Below, one piece after another: positions 7,435 to 13,634 of a stretch of 37,264 nucleotides of DNA (positions within the stretch are counted from its first letter, which is position 1; each line of letters opens with the position of its first letter). The translations under genes were made by a program, and so were the position numbers. The notes beneath the pieces were generated by a model. It worked only from the letters and a program-made list of their open reading frames with translations, did no database searches and was not told where the DNA came from. Location of the stretch: IMG/VR virus record IMGVR_UViG_3300022905_000027, positions 1 to 37,264 of that record; one strand, 5' to 3'. The stretch is from a virus.

Positions 7435-7568
7435 TGGAAGAAATTCTTATCTATAACATTGTATTCTGGTCAGTGTGGATTTTATTGTCCGCACTGCCTC
7501 AGATCGTGGTACAACATATCATTGATAACCACGAAACTTTTTTCAAAAAAAATGAAAAAAACTGTTGA
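7434..7568 (+). CDS. Very short membrane protein (44 aa)
   Basis: An open frame from the ATG at 7434, overlapping the previous TAA by one base, to the TGA at 7566-7568. It encodes MEEILIYNIVFWSVWILLSA followed by LPQIVVQHIID and a polar Lys/Asn-rich tail. Residues ~5-28 form one hydrophobic segment. Support comes from the TAATG coupling, which is used by many genes in this block, and from the membrane-like composition. The stop codon lies inside the TTGACA of the next promoter (7565-7570). Below usual gene-calling size, so less certain. Confidence 0.5.
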   Translation: MEEILIYNIVFWSVWILLSALPQIVVQHIIDNHETFFKKNEKNC

Positions 7569-7591
7569 CAAACGAACTAAGATGATATATT
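7565..7591 (+). promoter_or_regulatory. Early sigma70-like promoter with extended -10
   Basis: TTGACA at 7565-7570, a 15-base spacer and TATATT at 7586-7591 with TGA in front (TGATATATT). A degenerate version of the A-rich module (AAAAAAAATGAAAAAAACTG) lies immediately upstream. It drives the DUF932-type gene at 7634; AAGG is placed before that ATG. Confidence 0.7.
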
Positions 7592-7633
7592 ATTATCTTA
7601 TCAAATGAAAAACAACCTCTAAGGATCTATATT

Positions 7634-8590
7634 ATGGCACATGAACTTGAAATGATTAACGGCGTTGCTCAAATGGCTTACCGCGAAAGCAACGGTCTTC
7701 CTTGGCACGGTCTTGGTACTCCGGTATCTGACGACATGACTCCTCAGCAAATGATGGAAGTTGCAGGTCTTGATTGGTCTGTTGAAAAAGTTCCAACTTT
7801 CATCGATCTAAACGGTCAGAAAATCGAAACAGGTCAAGAAGCTCTGGTTCGTTCAACTGACGGCAAAATCCTAACACAAGTAGGTAAAGGCTGGAATCCA
7901 GTACAAAATGCCGAAGCATTCGATTTCTTCACAGATTTCGTATCAGCTGGCGACATGATCATGGATACTGCTGGCTCACTTAAAGAAGGTCAGATTGTTT
8001 GGGCAATGGCTGATGTTCGTGATGGTTTCTCATTGTTCAACGGTGACGAAGTCAAAGGCTATCTTCTTTTCTCTAATCCACATCAGTACGGTAAAGCAAT
8101 CGACATTAAGTTCGTAATGGAACGTGTCGTATGCAACAACACTTTGACTGTGGCTCTTAACGAAAAAGGTATGCCAGGCGTACGTATCAACCACCGCTCT
8201 GAGTTTGATGCTGAGTCTGTGAAAGTTGCACTTGGTATTTCTCATGAAAAAATTGAGATGTTTAAAGAAGCTGCCGAGTTCCTTGGCTCTAAGCGTTATC
8301 AAGATGAAACACTTAAGCGCTTTATGGCCAAAGTGTTTGGTGAGTCAACTCGCGACGACAAGCTTCTATCTCGCACTGCAGAGCAAGCTATGGAATATGT
8401 TGAGAACCAGCCTGGTGACAACTATCGTCCAGGTACGTGGTGGAATGCATATAATGCAGTAACCTACATGGCTGACCATAAGCTTGGTCGCACTGCAGAC
8501 ACACGTATGGCTTCAGCATGGTTCGGTACCAATGCTAAGCGTAAGGTTGACGCTCTTGATGCGGCAATCGAAATGGCGGAAGCAGCGTAA
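7634..8590 (+). CDS. DUF932-family phage/plasmid-like protein
   Basis: A 318-residue protein that matches the DUF932 / phage-plasmid-like family I know from many phages and plasmids. Hallmarks are AYRESNGLPWHGLGTPVSDD near the N terminus, the VGKGWNPVQNAEAFDFF segment at residues ~78-95, KGYLLFSNPHQYGKA in the middle (~141-155) and ERVVCNNTLTVALNEKG (~163-179). The C-terminal part ends in a helical tail and includes RPGTWWNAYNAVTYMADHKLG. Its biochemical role is not established. Length is normal for the family. It has its own promoter (7565-7591) and a hairpin terminator that overlaps its stop codon, so it looks like a separately and highly expressed early gene. Confidence 0.85.
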   Translation: MAHELEMINGVAQMAYRESNGLPWHGLGTPVSDDMTPQQMMEVAGLDWSVEKVPTFIDLNGQKIETGQEALVRSTDGKILTQVGKGWNPVQNAEAFDFFTDFVSAGDMIMDTAGSLKEGQIVWAMADVRDGFSLFNGDEVKGYLLFSNPHQYGKAIDIKFVMERVVCNNTLTVALNEKGMPGVRINHRSEFDAESVKVALGISHEKIEMFKEAAEFLGSKRYQDETLKRFMAKVFGESTRDDKLLSRTAEQAMEYVENQPGDNYRPGTWWNAYNAVTYMADHKLGRTADTRMASAWFGTNAKRKVDALDAAIEMAEAA

Positions 8591-8605
8591 GCTGCTTCCA
8601 TTTTT
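8578..8605 (+). terminator. Rho-independent terminator overlapping a stop codon
   Basis: GGAAGCAGC (8578-8586), loop GTAA, and GCTGCTTCC (8591-8599) form a perfect 9-bp stem followed by ATTTTT. The left arm encodes the last residues of the DUF932-type protein, and its stop codon (8588-8590) lies in the loop. Confidence 0.85.
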
Positions 8606-8626
8606 AAACTATAGGAAGAGGTGAAA

Positions 8627-9049
8627 ATGAAAATTCTCATTTTTGGTTTGCCGGGATCTGGCAAAACTACTCTTGCTACACCTTTTGCTGATCTCATCGG
8701 TGGTGTACATATTAACGCCGATGAGATTCGCGGATTTTATGATGATTGGGACTTTAGTCCTGAGGGTCGTATGCGACAAGCTATGCGTATGCGATACCTA
8801 AGTGATGGTGTAGTAAGATCGGGCAAGGTCGCAGTAACTGACTTTGTATGTCCTACTGAAGCTACCCGTTTAGAGTTCGATCCTGACTTTACAGTTTGGA
8901 TGGATACTATTAAAGATGGCCGCTTTGAAGATACAAATAAAATCTTTGAGCAGCCGCCTGATTGTGATTATCACGTAAGCCAATGGTTTGATGATACTCA
9001 TGAAGTTTTATTTGATGTTGTAAAGAAGTGGATGAATCGTAATGTATGA
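8627..9049 (+). CDS. P-loop kinase-like protein (adenylylsulfate-kinase type)
   Basis: A 140-residue protein with a Walker A motif at residues ~7-15 (GLPGSGKTT) followed by HINADEIRGFYDDWDFSPEG, similar to the substrate-binding part of small kinases such as adenylylsulfate kinase and polynucleotide-kinase-like enzymes. DFVCPTEATR (residues ~77-86) looks like the strand carrying a Walker-B-like region. The ATG at 8627 is chosen because AGGAAGAGG lies at good spacing; a GTG at 8621 is in frame. It overlaps the nucleotidyltransferase gene by 8 bases, so the two probably act together, perhaps in activating and transferring a small phosphorylated substrate. Substrate unknown. It follows the terminator at 8578-8605 and no clear promoter is visible. 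Confidence 0.7.
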   Translation: MKILIFGLPGSGKTTLATPFADLIGGVHINADEIRGFYDDWDFSPEGRMRQAMRMRYLSDGVVRSGKVAVTDFVCPTEATRLEFDPDFTVWMDTIKDGRFEDTNKIFEQPPDCDYHVSQWFDDTHEVLFDVVKKWMNRNV

Positions 9050-9464
9050 TAAACCAATGTTTGATTGGAAAAAGCCAACCGTTCAAATGCTAGGACGATG
9101 GCAGCCTTGGCATCCTGGGCATACAGCCCTATTTAAAAAAGCTTTAGCAACTACCGGACAAGTTGTTATTATGGTCCGAGATGTGTATAATTTTGATGGC
9201 GATGCGGGTGCAGGGCGTACTGTTAAACAGGACGATAATCCCTTTGGAGAAATCGAAGTTGTAAAAAACATTGAAAAAGCGTTAGCTCAGGAGGGCTATC
9301 ACAATGGACATGAATACAATATTATTTGCGTACCTAATATCGTGGATATTAGCTATGGTCGTGGCGTTGGGTATACATTCACTGAGCACGACCTCGGAGA
9401 GCAAATACACAACATATCCGCAACAAAAATCCGCAAACAATTGCGAGAAGAAGGTAAACTATAA
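9042..9464 (+). CDS. Nucleotidyltransferase (cytidylyltransferase / NMNAT-like fold)
   Basis: A 140-residue enzyme of the HxGH nucleotidyltransferase superfamily. GRWQPWHPGHTALFKKAL carries the HPGH signature at residues ~24-27, and NISATKIRKQLREEG near the C terminus is the ISxTxIR motif used for nucleotide phosphate binding. VVIMVRDVYN and YNIICVPNIVDISYGRGVGY fit the Rossmann-like core. The substrate cannot be told from sequence. It could transfer a nucleotide to a phosphorylated sugar, alcohol or NMN. The 8-base overlap with the kinase gene suggests a two-step pathway. A 75-aa overlapping frame beginning at 9304 is not credited as a gene. Confidence 0.75.
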   Translation: MYDKPMFDWKKPTVQMLGRWQPWHPGHTALFKKALATTGQVVIMVRDVYNFDGDAGAGRTVKQDDNPFGEIEVVKNIEKALAQEGYHNGHEYNIICVPNIVDISYGRGVGYTFTEHDLGEQIHNISATKIRKQLREEGKL

Positions 9465-9521
9465 AATTCACGAGAATGACCAATCTGGTCATCGTAAATA
9501 TTCTATATTATATGAGGATCT

Positions 9522-9821
9522 ATGCCAATGAGTGATTTACCATCAACTATTACCCAAGAGGACCGTAACAAAGTTCAGGGTGCACTAAAAGAAATGTCTG
9601 ATAGCATGACACGAGTATCAGCTGAAAAAGATTTGCAAAAAGATATTGCTCAGCGAATGCTTGACGAAGTTGGAGTACCTAAAAAGGATTTCAACAAACT
9701 TGCTCGTATCTATCATGCTTCAAACCTAATGGAAGAAGCAGCTCGTAATGAAGAATTCATGGAGTTTGCTGAAGCAATAATGGCGCCACCCGAGCGTCAG
9801 ATTGCGAGCGGAAATGACTGA
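9522..9821 (+). CDS. dsbA: DsbA-like double-stranded DNA-binding protein
   Basis: A 99-residue protein whose layout resembles T4 DsbA, a small dsDNA-binding protein that binds near late promoters. The pattern is: a start region ITQEDRNKVQGALKEMSDSM, a charged helix with SAEKDLQKDIAQRMLDEV, then VPKKDFNKLARIYHASNL and a final acidic helix (EEFMEFAEAIM). T4 DsbA is 89 residues, close to this. If correct it may take part in late transcription, which fits the TATAAATA late promoters seen elsewhere in the window. The start at 9522 is preceded by GAGG at good spacing; ATG 9528 is the alternative. It overlaps the next gene by 8 bases. This is the bacteriophage DsbA, not the disulphide oxidase. Confidence 0.65.
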   Translation: MPMSDLPSTITQEDRNKVQGALKEMSDSMTRVSAEKDLQKDIAQRMLDEVGVPKKDFNKLARIYHASNLMEEAARNEEFMEFAEAIMAPPERQIASGND

Positions 9822-9993
9822 TGGTCCGTTTAAAGCAGCGTTTGATGCCGATACAGATGGTGTCGTACGACGTGAGATTGTAACCTATCGTATCAAAAAT
9901 GGTATGATGGTTAAGGAAACAGCATATCGCGATTATTACAAAAGCGGTGATTATCACGATAGCCAAAGCATAGCACCATTAGCGGAGCGTTAA
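9814..9993 (+). CDS. Small conserved phage protein (59 aa)
   Basis: Starts at the ATG at 9814, eight bases before the end of the DsbA-like gene; an in-frame TTG at 9802 is possible. The 59 residues are a compact polar protein with VVRREIVTYRIKNGMMVKET and AYRDYYKSGDYHDSQSIAPL. The pattern R-R-E-x-V-T-Y-R followed by D-Y-H-D-S-Q-S looks like a small protein I associate with other marine T4-like phages, but no function is known to me. There is no membrane segment. Confidence 0.65.
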   Translation: MTDGPFKAAFDADTDGVVRREIVTYRIKNGMMVKETAYRDYYKSGDYHDSQSIAPLAER

Positions 9994-9994
9994 A

Positions 9995-10333
9995 ATGGCT
10001 AATAATCCAAAACCAATTGGGTGGGCTTCTACAGTTTCCACGCTTGTTGCTGAAATTCCATTAATGTGGAAGGCGGTAATGACTATTGAAAATTCACCCT
10101 TGAAAAACCTTGATCCGCGAGCAGCGCACATGGTCTTTCAATGTCTTGCGTTTGTCTGGTCTGGTATTTTTGCTGCTATGATTAGTAGCTATCAGGCTTT
10201 TGGTATCAGTGCTATGTTTCACGTATTGTTCATTGGTGGTGTTTTTATTACGGCAATGACTTTTAGAACTGCTAATAAGCAAAAATATCCTACTAACTAT
10301 CATGGTCGTGGCAAAGGAGGCGAGCATGAGTGA
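9995..10333 (+). CDS. Small membrane protein with two membrane segments
   Basis: A 112-residue protein with two hydrophobic segments at residues ~47-66 (VFQCLAFVWSGIFAAMISSY) and ~69-89 (FGISAMFHVLFIGGVFITAM). These are probably a membrane hairpin, followed by a basic C-terminal tail (RTANKQKYPTNYHGRGKGGE). The N-terminal ~45 residues are polar to amphipathic. Function unknown. A holin would also be a small two-segment protein, but holin genes cannot be told from sequence alone and no endolysin is seen nearby. The ATG is one base after the previous stop. Confidence 0.65.
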   Translation: MANNPKPIGWASTVSTLVAEIPLMWKAVMTIENSPLKNLDPRAAHMVFQCLAFVWSGIFAAMISSYQAFGISAMFHVLFIGGVFITAMTFRTANKQKYPTNYHGRGKGGEHE

Positions 10334-10366
10334 ACAACATAATAAATATCACAGAATGAGGTTATT

Positions 10367-10573
10367 ATGACGCCAGCAGAAGAAGCTCAAAAACAAGCTG
10401 AGGCTGCGATGGACGGTTTTATTCAATGGAGTAAACGCGGTACATTGTGGGCTGGATTTTTTCTATGTGTAGTAGTCTTTGCTTGCAACAATGGGGTTGA
10501 AACAGGCCCCAATAAAACGGGATCAGGTTACAATGGAGAACAATACGATCCCCAGAACCTAAAGGTAAAGTAA
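10367..10573 (+). CDS. Small membrane or lipoprotein-like protein (68 aa)
   Basis: A 68-residue protein with an Ala/Gln-rich amphipathic start (MTPAEEAQKQAEAAMDGFIQ), a hydrophobic stretch at residues ~27-40 (LWAGFFLCVVVFAC) and a polar, Gly/Asn-rich tail. The FAC-N-N at the end of the hydrophobic stretch is similar to a lipobox, but the N-terminal region is longer than usual, so a simple membrane anchor is as likely. Function unknown. Its ATG overlaps the TGA of a 14-codon micro-frame (10326-10370), and the next gene begins directly after its stop. Confidence 0.6.
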   Translation: MTPAEEAQKQAEAAMDGFIQWSKRGTLWAGFFLCVVVFACNNGVETGPNKTGSGYNGEQYDPQNLKVK

Positions 10574-10816
10574 ATGAAATGGCTCATAGTTGTTTTGTTT
10601 GCTACTGCGCACGGCGATGTTTATATATTCAATGAACCTACATTTGATGACAGAGCGACATGCATGGCAAGCATTAAGAATACCGAAGATCAAAAAAAGT
10701 ATGTTCAAAAGTTAGTTTTGGAATACAATAGGTTACTGCCGATTATGGCTGTAAACTGTCTAAGCGAAGAAAACATTAAAGATATTCTAAGTAAGGAAAA
10801 AGAAACCTCAATATGA
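10574..10816 (+). CDS. Exported small protein, paralogue A
   Basis: An 80-residue protein with a short hydrophobic N terminus (MKWLIVVLFATAHGDVYIF), probably a signal peptide or anchor. A polar domain follows with two Cys (residue ~31 in ATCMAS and ~62 in VNCLSEE) that could pair outside the cytoplasm. It is homologous in layout to the next gene: M-x-W-(L/F)-I-V, a P-x-F-D-(D/N)-R motif, a Cys, a spacer, then AV-x-C-L-(S/P)-E. The ATGA overlap of 4 bases couples the two genes. Function unknown; an envelope-directed role is an inference. Confidence 0.7.
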   Translation: MKWLIVVLFATAHGDVYIFNEPTFDDRATCMASIKNTEDQKKYVQKLVLEYNRLLPIMAVNCLSEENIKDILSKEKETSI

Positions 10817-11037
10817 CTTGGTTTATAGTATTTTTTATGGCGAATGTTGATCCATTTGCTGTAAAAACTTTGCCGTTTGATAACAGAAACGAATGCGTAG
10901 CTTACGTTAATGATCCATCTAATAGTAGTAGATTGGCAATCGAAGTAATTGATATTGCCGGCTTCAAGGATGAAATATTAGCTGTTGCTTGTTTGCCTGA
11001 GTCTGAAATTCCTAAAGATGAAGAGGTAGGTGTTTGA
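10813..11037 (+). CDS. Exported small protein, paralogue B
   Basis: A 74-residue protein that is a tandem paralogue of the product of 10574-10816. It has the short hydrophobic N terminus MTWFIVFFMANVDPFAV, the LPFDNRNECVAYV segment with the first Cys, and EILAVACLPESEI with the second. The C-terminal tail is acidic. The conserved pair of cysteines suggests a disulphide-stabilised periplasmic or membrane-surface domain. It starts inside the last codons of its paralogue (ATGA) and its stop overlaps a TTG-initiated small gene downstream. Confidence 0.7.
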   Translation: MTWFIVFFMANVDPFAVKTLPFDNRNECVAYVNDPSNSSRLAIEVIDIAGFKDEILAVACLPESEIPKDEEVGV

Positions 11038-11183
11038 TAGAGTGGTATGATATATTAGCCGCAACTTTTTGCGCATGGCTAATACTAAATTTTTTCTTCT
11101 TTCCATTTATTGGTCCTATTATATCATATAGTTTGTGGGAAGCTTGGAAAGTATATTGTGAATATAGAAAAAATATGGAATAA
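11034..11183 (+). CDS. Very short membrane protein (49 aa), TTG start
   Basis: An open frame starting at TTG 11034-11036, four bases into the overlap with the previous TGA, and ending at TAA 11181-11183. The product would read (M)IEWYDILAATFCAWLILNF, then FFFPFIGPIISYSLWEAWKV and a charged tail ending KNME. Residues ~6-32 are strongly hydrophobic and the aromatic/charged tail is typical of a small inner-membrane protein. AGGTAGG lies just before the TTG. It fills the otherwise empty stretch before the terminator, and the A-tract of that terminator starts within its stop. Non-ATG start and small size keep confidence moderate. Confidence 0.55.
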   Translation: MIEWYDILAATFCAWLILNFFFFPFIGPIISYSLWEAWKVYCEYRKNME

Positions 11184-11212
11184 AAAAAGGGAGCTGAAAA
11201 GCTCCCTTAAGT
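11182..11212. terminator. Bidirectional rho-independent terminator
   Basis: GGGAGCT (11189-11195), loop GAAA, AGCTCCC (11200-11206). On the minus strand the hairpin is followed by six or more U, a strong terminator for the capsid-protein transcript. On the plus strand it is followed by TTAAGTTTT, a weaker terminator for the small-gene block. It lies exactly between the converging blocks. Confidence 0.85.
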
Positions 11213-11236
11213 TTTGGTAAGTTAACCTTACTCTTA

Positions 11237-12553
11237 TTAGAATAGGTTTGAGATTGCAACTCTGCGGTAGTATACGTTTGAGTTTGCATCCAATGCACCA
11301 AGACCCTGTGCTGAGCCTTTAGCGAATGGGTTAGCAACCATGCCGTAACGAGTTTTGAACCCGATTTTTGGCTGGAAGCTGTTCTCACCCACTGCACGAA
11401 CCATCTGTAGTGGAACGTATGGGCAGTAGAACAAGCCAGCATCAAATGCTGATGTACCTTTGTAGCCAACAACCAAGTAGTTACCAACCGCATATGGGTC
11501 GATATATACACGGTAACGACCGTTTAGAACACCTGCGAAAGTGTTTCCTGTGTCGTCAACTGCTAGGTTGTTACCTGCGATAGCTGGTGTATAATCTAGA
11601 ACACCTGCCATTTGCAATGCTGATGCTACGTCTGAAGAACAGATAACGATGTTACCTTTCCCTCTACGAGTATCTTTTGCAATTGCGTTTGCTTCTTGTT
11701 CGATCTGGAACATTAGCCCTTTGAATTTCTCAACTGACCAACGACCGTTTGCATCAACGTCAAGATCGAAAGTACCTGCTGAAGCTGTTCCTGCTGCACC
11801 TGCTACCGCGTTTGTGTAGATTGTGCGAACCAATTCACGGTTGATTTCAACAAGGATTTCTGACTGCAGAATGTTTGCTAATTCTGTTTCAGCATCCAAG
11901 CCGTGTACCGCTTTAAGGTCTTGAGCAAGCTCAGTTGTGTACTCAGCTTTCAACGCACGTGATTTCGCAGTTACTGATACTTTCTCGATTGAGAACGCCA
12001 TTTCTGCAAAGTTTGTGCCGTTACCGTCGCCAAGTGCTTCAGCTTCAGTTGTACCCATACCAGTACCAGATGTTACTGTAGCTGTGTTAGCCTGTGGTAG
12101 AGTATTAGCGTGTGTACCTGCGCCAGAGAAGTCTGTATCAGCTTCGCCGTAGAATGCTTCGGCACCTGCCTGTGAAGTGTAGCGTGAACGCATTGCAAAG
12201 ATTAAGCCTGTTGGGCCTGTCATTGGCTGAACACCTGCAATGTCATATGCCATTAGGTTTGGCATTGCACGACGTACTAATGAGATAAGTACTGGATCAT
12301 AACCAGCAGTTGGACCTGCCGCTGCTGAACCTGAACCAAAACCACCTGTAGTTGCGTCGTTAGCTGGTGTTTCCATAAGTAGTGAGCTCATGTTAGCTGA
12401 CAAATCGCCAGATTCTGCTAGAGCTTTTTCTGTGTTTTCAAGAATAGTCGCAGTGACTGATCTCTTGTGCTGGTCTGCAATTGGTGAAAAAGAATCGTGC
12501 TCAAGAATTGGGCCCCACTTTTCCACAAGTGCTTGATAGTTTGACTGTGCCAT
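11237..12553 (-). CDS. 23: Major capsid protein, gp23-like
   Basis: A 438-residue precursor that forms the hexameric capsomers of the head. Recognisable gp23 hallmarks are RRAMPNLMAYDIAGVQPMTG and PTGLIFAMRSRY (residues ~90-121) and the MRAVGENSFQPKIGFKTRYG region followed by MVANPF near the C terminus. T4 gp23 is 521 residues; the shorter length is typical of marine T4-like relatives. LLME at residues 58-61 provides an (L/I)xE site, so the prohead protease probably cuts after Glu61, close to the T4 site at residue 65. A late promoter (12593-12600) and AAGGAGATAG precede the start. It is last in the minus-strand structural block and is closed by the hairpin at 11189-11206. Confidence 0.97.
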   Translation of the reverse strand: MAQSNYQALVEKWGPILEHDSFSPIADQHKRSVTATILENTEKALAESGDLSANMSSLLMETPANDATTGGFGSGSAAAGPTAGYDPVLISLVRRAMPNLMAYDIAGVQPMTGPTGLIFAMRSRYTSQAGAEAFYGEADTDFSGAGTHANTLPQANTATVTSGTGMGTTEAEALGDGNGTNFAEMAFSIEKVSVTAKSRALKAEYTTELAQDLKAVHGLDAETELANILQSEILVEINRELVRTIYTNAVAGAAGTASAGTFDLDVDANGRWSVEKFKGLMFQIEQEANAIAKDTRRGKGNIVICSSDVASALQMAGVLDYTPAIAGNNLAVDDTGNTFAGVLNGRYRVYIDPYAVGNYLVVGYKGTSAFDAGLFYCPYVPLQMVRAVGENSFQPKIGFKTRYGMVANPFAKGSAQGLGALDANSNVYYRRVAISNLF

Positions 12554-12592
12554 TATTGTCTATCTCCTTGTTAAATAAGTTCTATCTGGATC

Positions 12593-12600
12593 TATTTATA
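12593..12600 (-). promoter_or_regulatory. T4-type late promoter (TATAAATA)
   Basis: An exact TATAAATA on the minus strand, 40 bases before the major capsid gene start. In T4 this element is read by the gp55 sigma-like factor with the sliding clamp as activator. Confidence 0.75.
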
Positions 12601-12604
12601 TAAT

Positions 12605-13579
12605 TTAATTTTTTGCTGATCTTGAGTTAAGAGCATTAACTAAAGCATTGATTGAAGAATAATCTGAAACTGGAGCTTTCGGTGCAGTTTCTTCTGTGAT
12701 AATTTCTTCCTCTTCAACTGCTTCCTCTACAACCGGAGCGGCTTTAGCAAAGAAAGATTCTTTCAAAGTAGCAAGATCTGTCTTGTATTCATCAATGTTA
12801 TCAGCATCAAGTTTTTCAGAAAGAACTTTGAGACGCTCACGCTGGGTGATTGTTAGGTCTTCAGTCATTTCTTCGAAAACTCTTTCAGCTTTAAGTGAAG
12901 CAATTTCTGCCTTTAAAGCAACTGACTCGTTAATTGCTTCGTTAGCAGCATTCTTAAGCTCTTCGGCTTGTTCTTCAAGCCCAGCAACTACGTCAACTGT
13001 TTCGTTGTCAACTTCGATGTTGTGCTCTTCAAACAAGGACTTAAGTCCGTCCATTAATGATTCAGCCATCTCAACTTTAACACCAGTTTCGATTGCTAAT
13101 TCATTTTCCTTCATCCACTCTTCTACTACGTAGTCAAGGTATGAATCAAGGTTTTCTACGATTTGGTCAACTTTACTCTGAACTGATTCATTCATTTCTG
13201 TTTCTAGTTCTGCTGTTTTTGCTTCAACGATTGCTTCAGCTTTAGTAGCTGCTGCTTCATTTACTGCTGCTTCAAAAACAAGAGTAACTTTTGATTTAAA
13301 GTCTTCTGCAAGATCCATGCCTTCAAACATAGCAGCAATTGAAGCATCGTGTTCAATGACTACTTCTTCTTCTACTTCTGCTTCTTCAGCAACTTTTGCG
13401 CCTTGACCAGGTGTAACTGCGTCAACTTTGTCTGCAGACGGATCTACAGCTTTTTTAACATCAGCTTTTTTCTTAGCAACTGCACCACCTTCACCAGCAA
13501 CTGGTTCTGGTGTCTCAGCTGGCTTAACGCCTTCGCCGCCAGTGTGCGGGACGACTTTTTCGTCTAGCTCATTTGACAT
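12605..13579 (-). CDS. 22: Prohead core scaffold protein, gp22-like
   Basis: A 324-residue, very acidic protein made mostly of Glu/Ala/Lys-rich helices, as expected of the T4 gp22 scaffold (269 aa). The N-terminal ~75 residues are low-complexity (Gly, Pro, Glu, Lys, Ala). Coiled-coil-like helices then run from ~85 to 260 (for example AEAIVEAKTAELETEMNESV and NEAINESVALKAEIASLKAE). The C terminus ends SSINALVNALNSRSAKN. Several (L/I)xE tripeptides occur, consistent with digestion by the prohead protease during maturation. Identity rests on composition plus position between gp21 and gp23. A weak late-promoter variant (AATAAATA) lies upstream. Confidence 0.9.
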   Translation of the reverse strand: MSNELDEKVVPHTGGEGVKPAETPEPVAGEGGAVAKKKADVKKAVDPSADKVDAVTPGQGAKVAEEAEVEEEVVIEHDASIAAMFEGMDLAEDFKSKVTLVFEAAVNEAAATKAEAIVEAKTAELETEMNESVQSKVDQIVENLDSYLDYVVEEWMKENELAIETGVKVEMAESLMDGLKSLFEEHNIEVDNETVDVVAGLEEQAEELKNAANEAINESVALKAEIASLKAERVFEEMTEDLTITQRERLKVLSEKLDADNIDEYKTDLATLKESFFAKAAPVVEEAVEEEEIITEETAPKAPVSDYSSINALVNALNSRSAKN

Positions 13580-13620
13580 ATGTTCTACTCCCTATTCTAG
13601 TGGTTATTCTATATGTTTCT

Positions 13621-13628
13621 TATTTATT
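13621..13628 (-). promoter_or_regulatory. Possible late promoter variant (AATAAATA)
   Basis: Minus-strand AATAAATA about 42 bases before the gp22 start; one mismatch to TATAAATA. The spacing matches the exact copies. Confidence 0.4.
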
Positions 13629-13634
13629 AAAAAA

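Noticed and set aside
9304-9531. 75-codon frame with a hydrophobic N terminus inside the nucleotidyltransferase gene
   Set aside because: Although AGGAGGG lies upstream and the first 25 residues look membrane-like, it overlaps most of the motif-bearing part of a clear enzyme gene, and the DsbA-like gene begins within its end. It is kept out for lack of support but is the best of the overlapping frames.
12696-13133. 145-codon plus-strand frame antisense to the scaffold gene
   Set aside because: It is a Ser/Ala-rich mirror of Glu/Ala-rich coding sequence with no ribosome site, lying opposite a well-supported gene.
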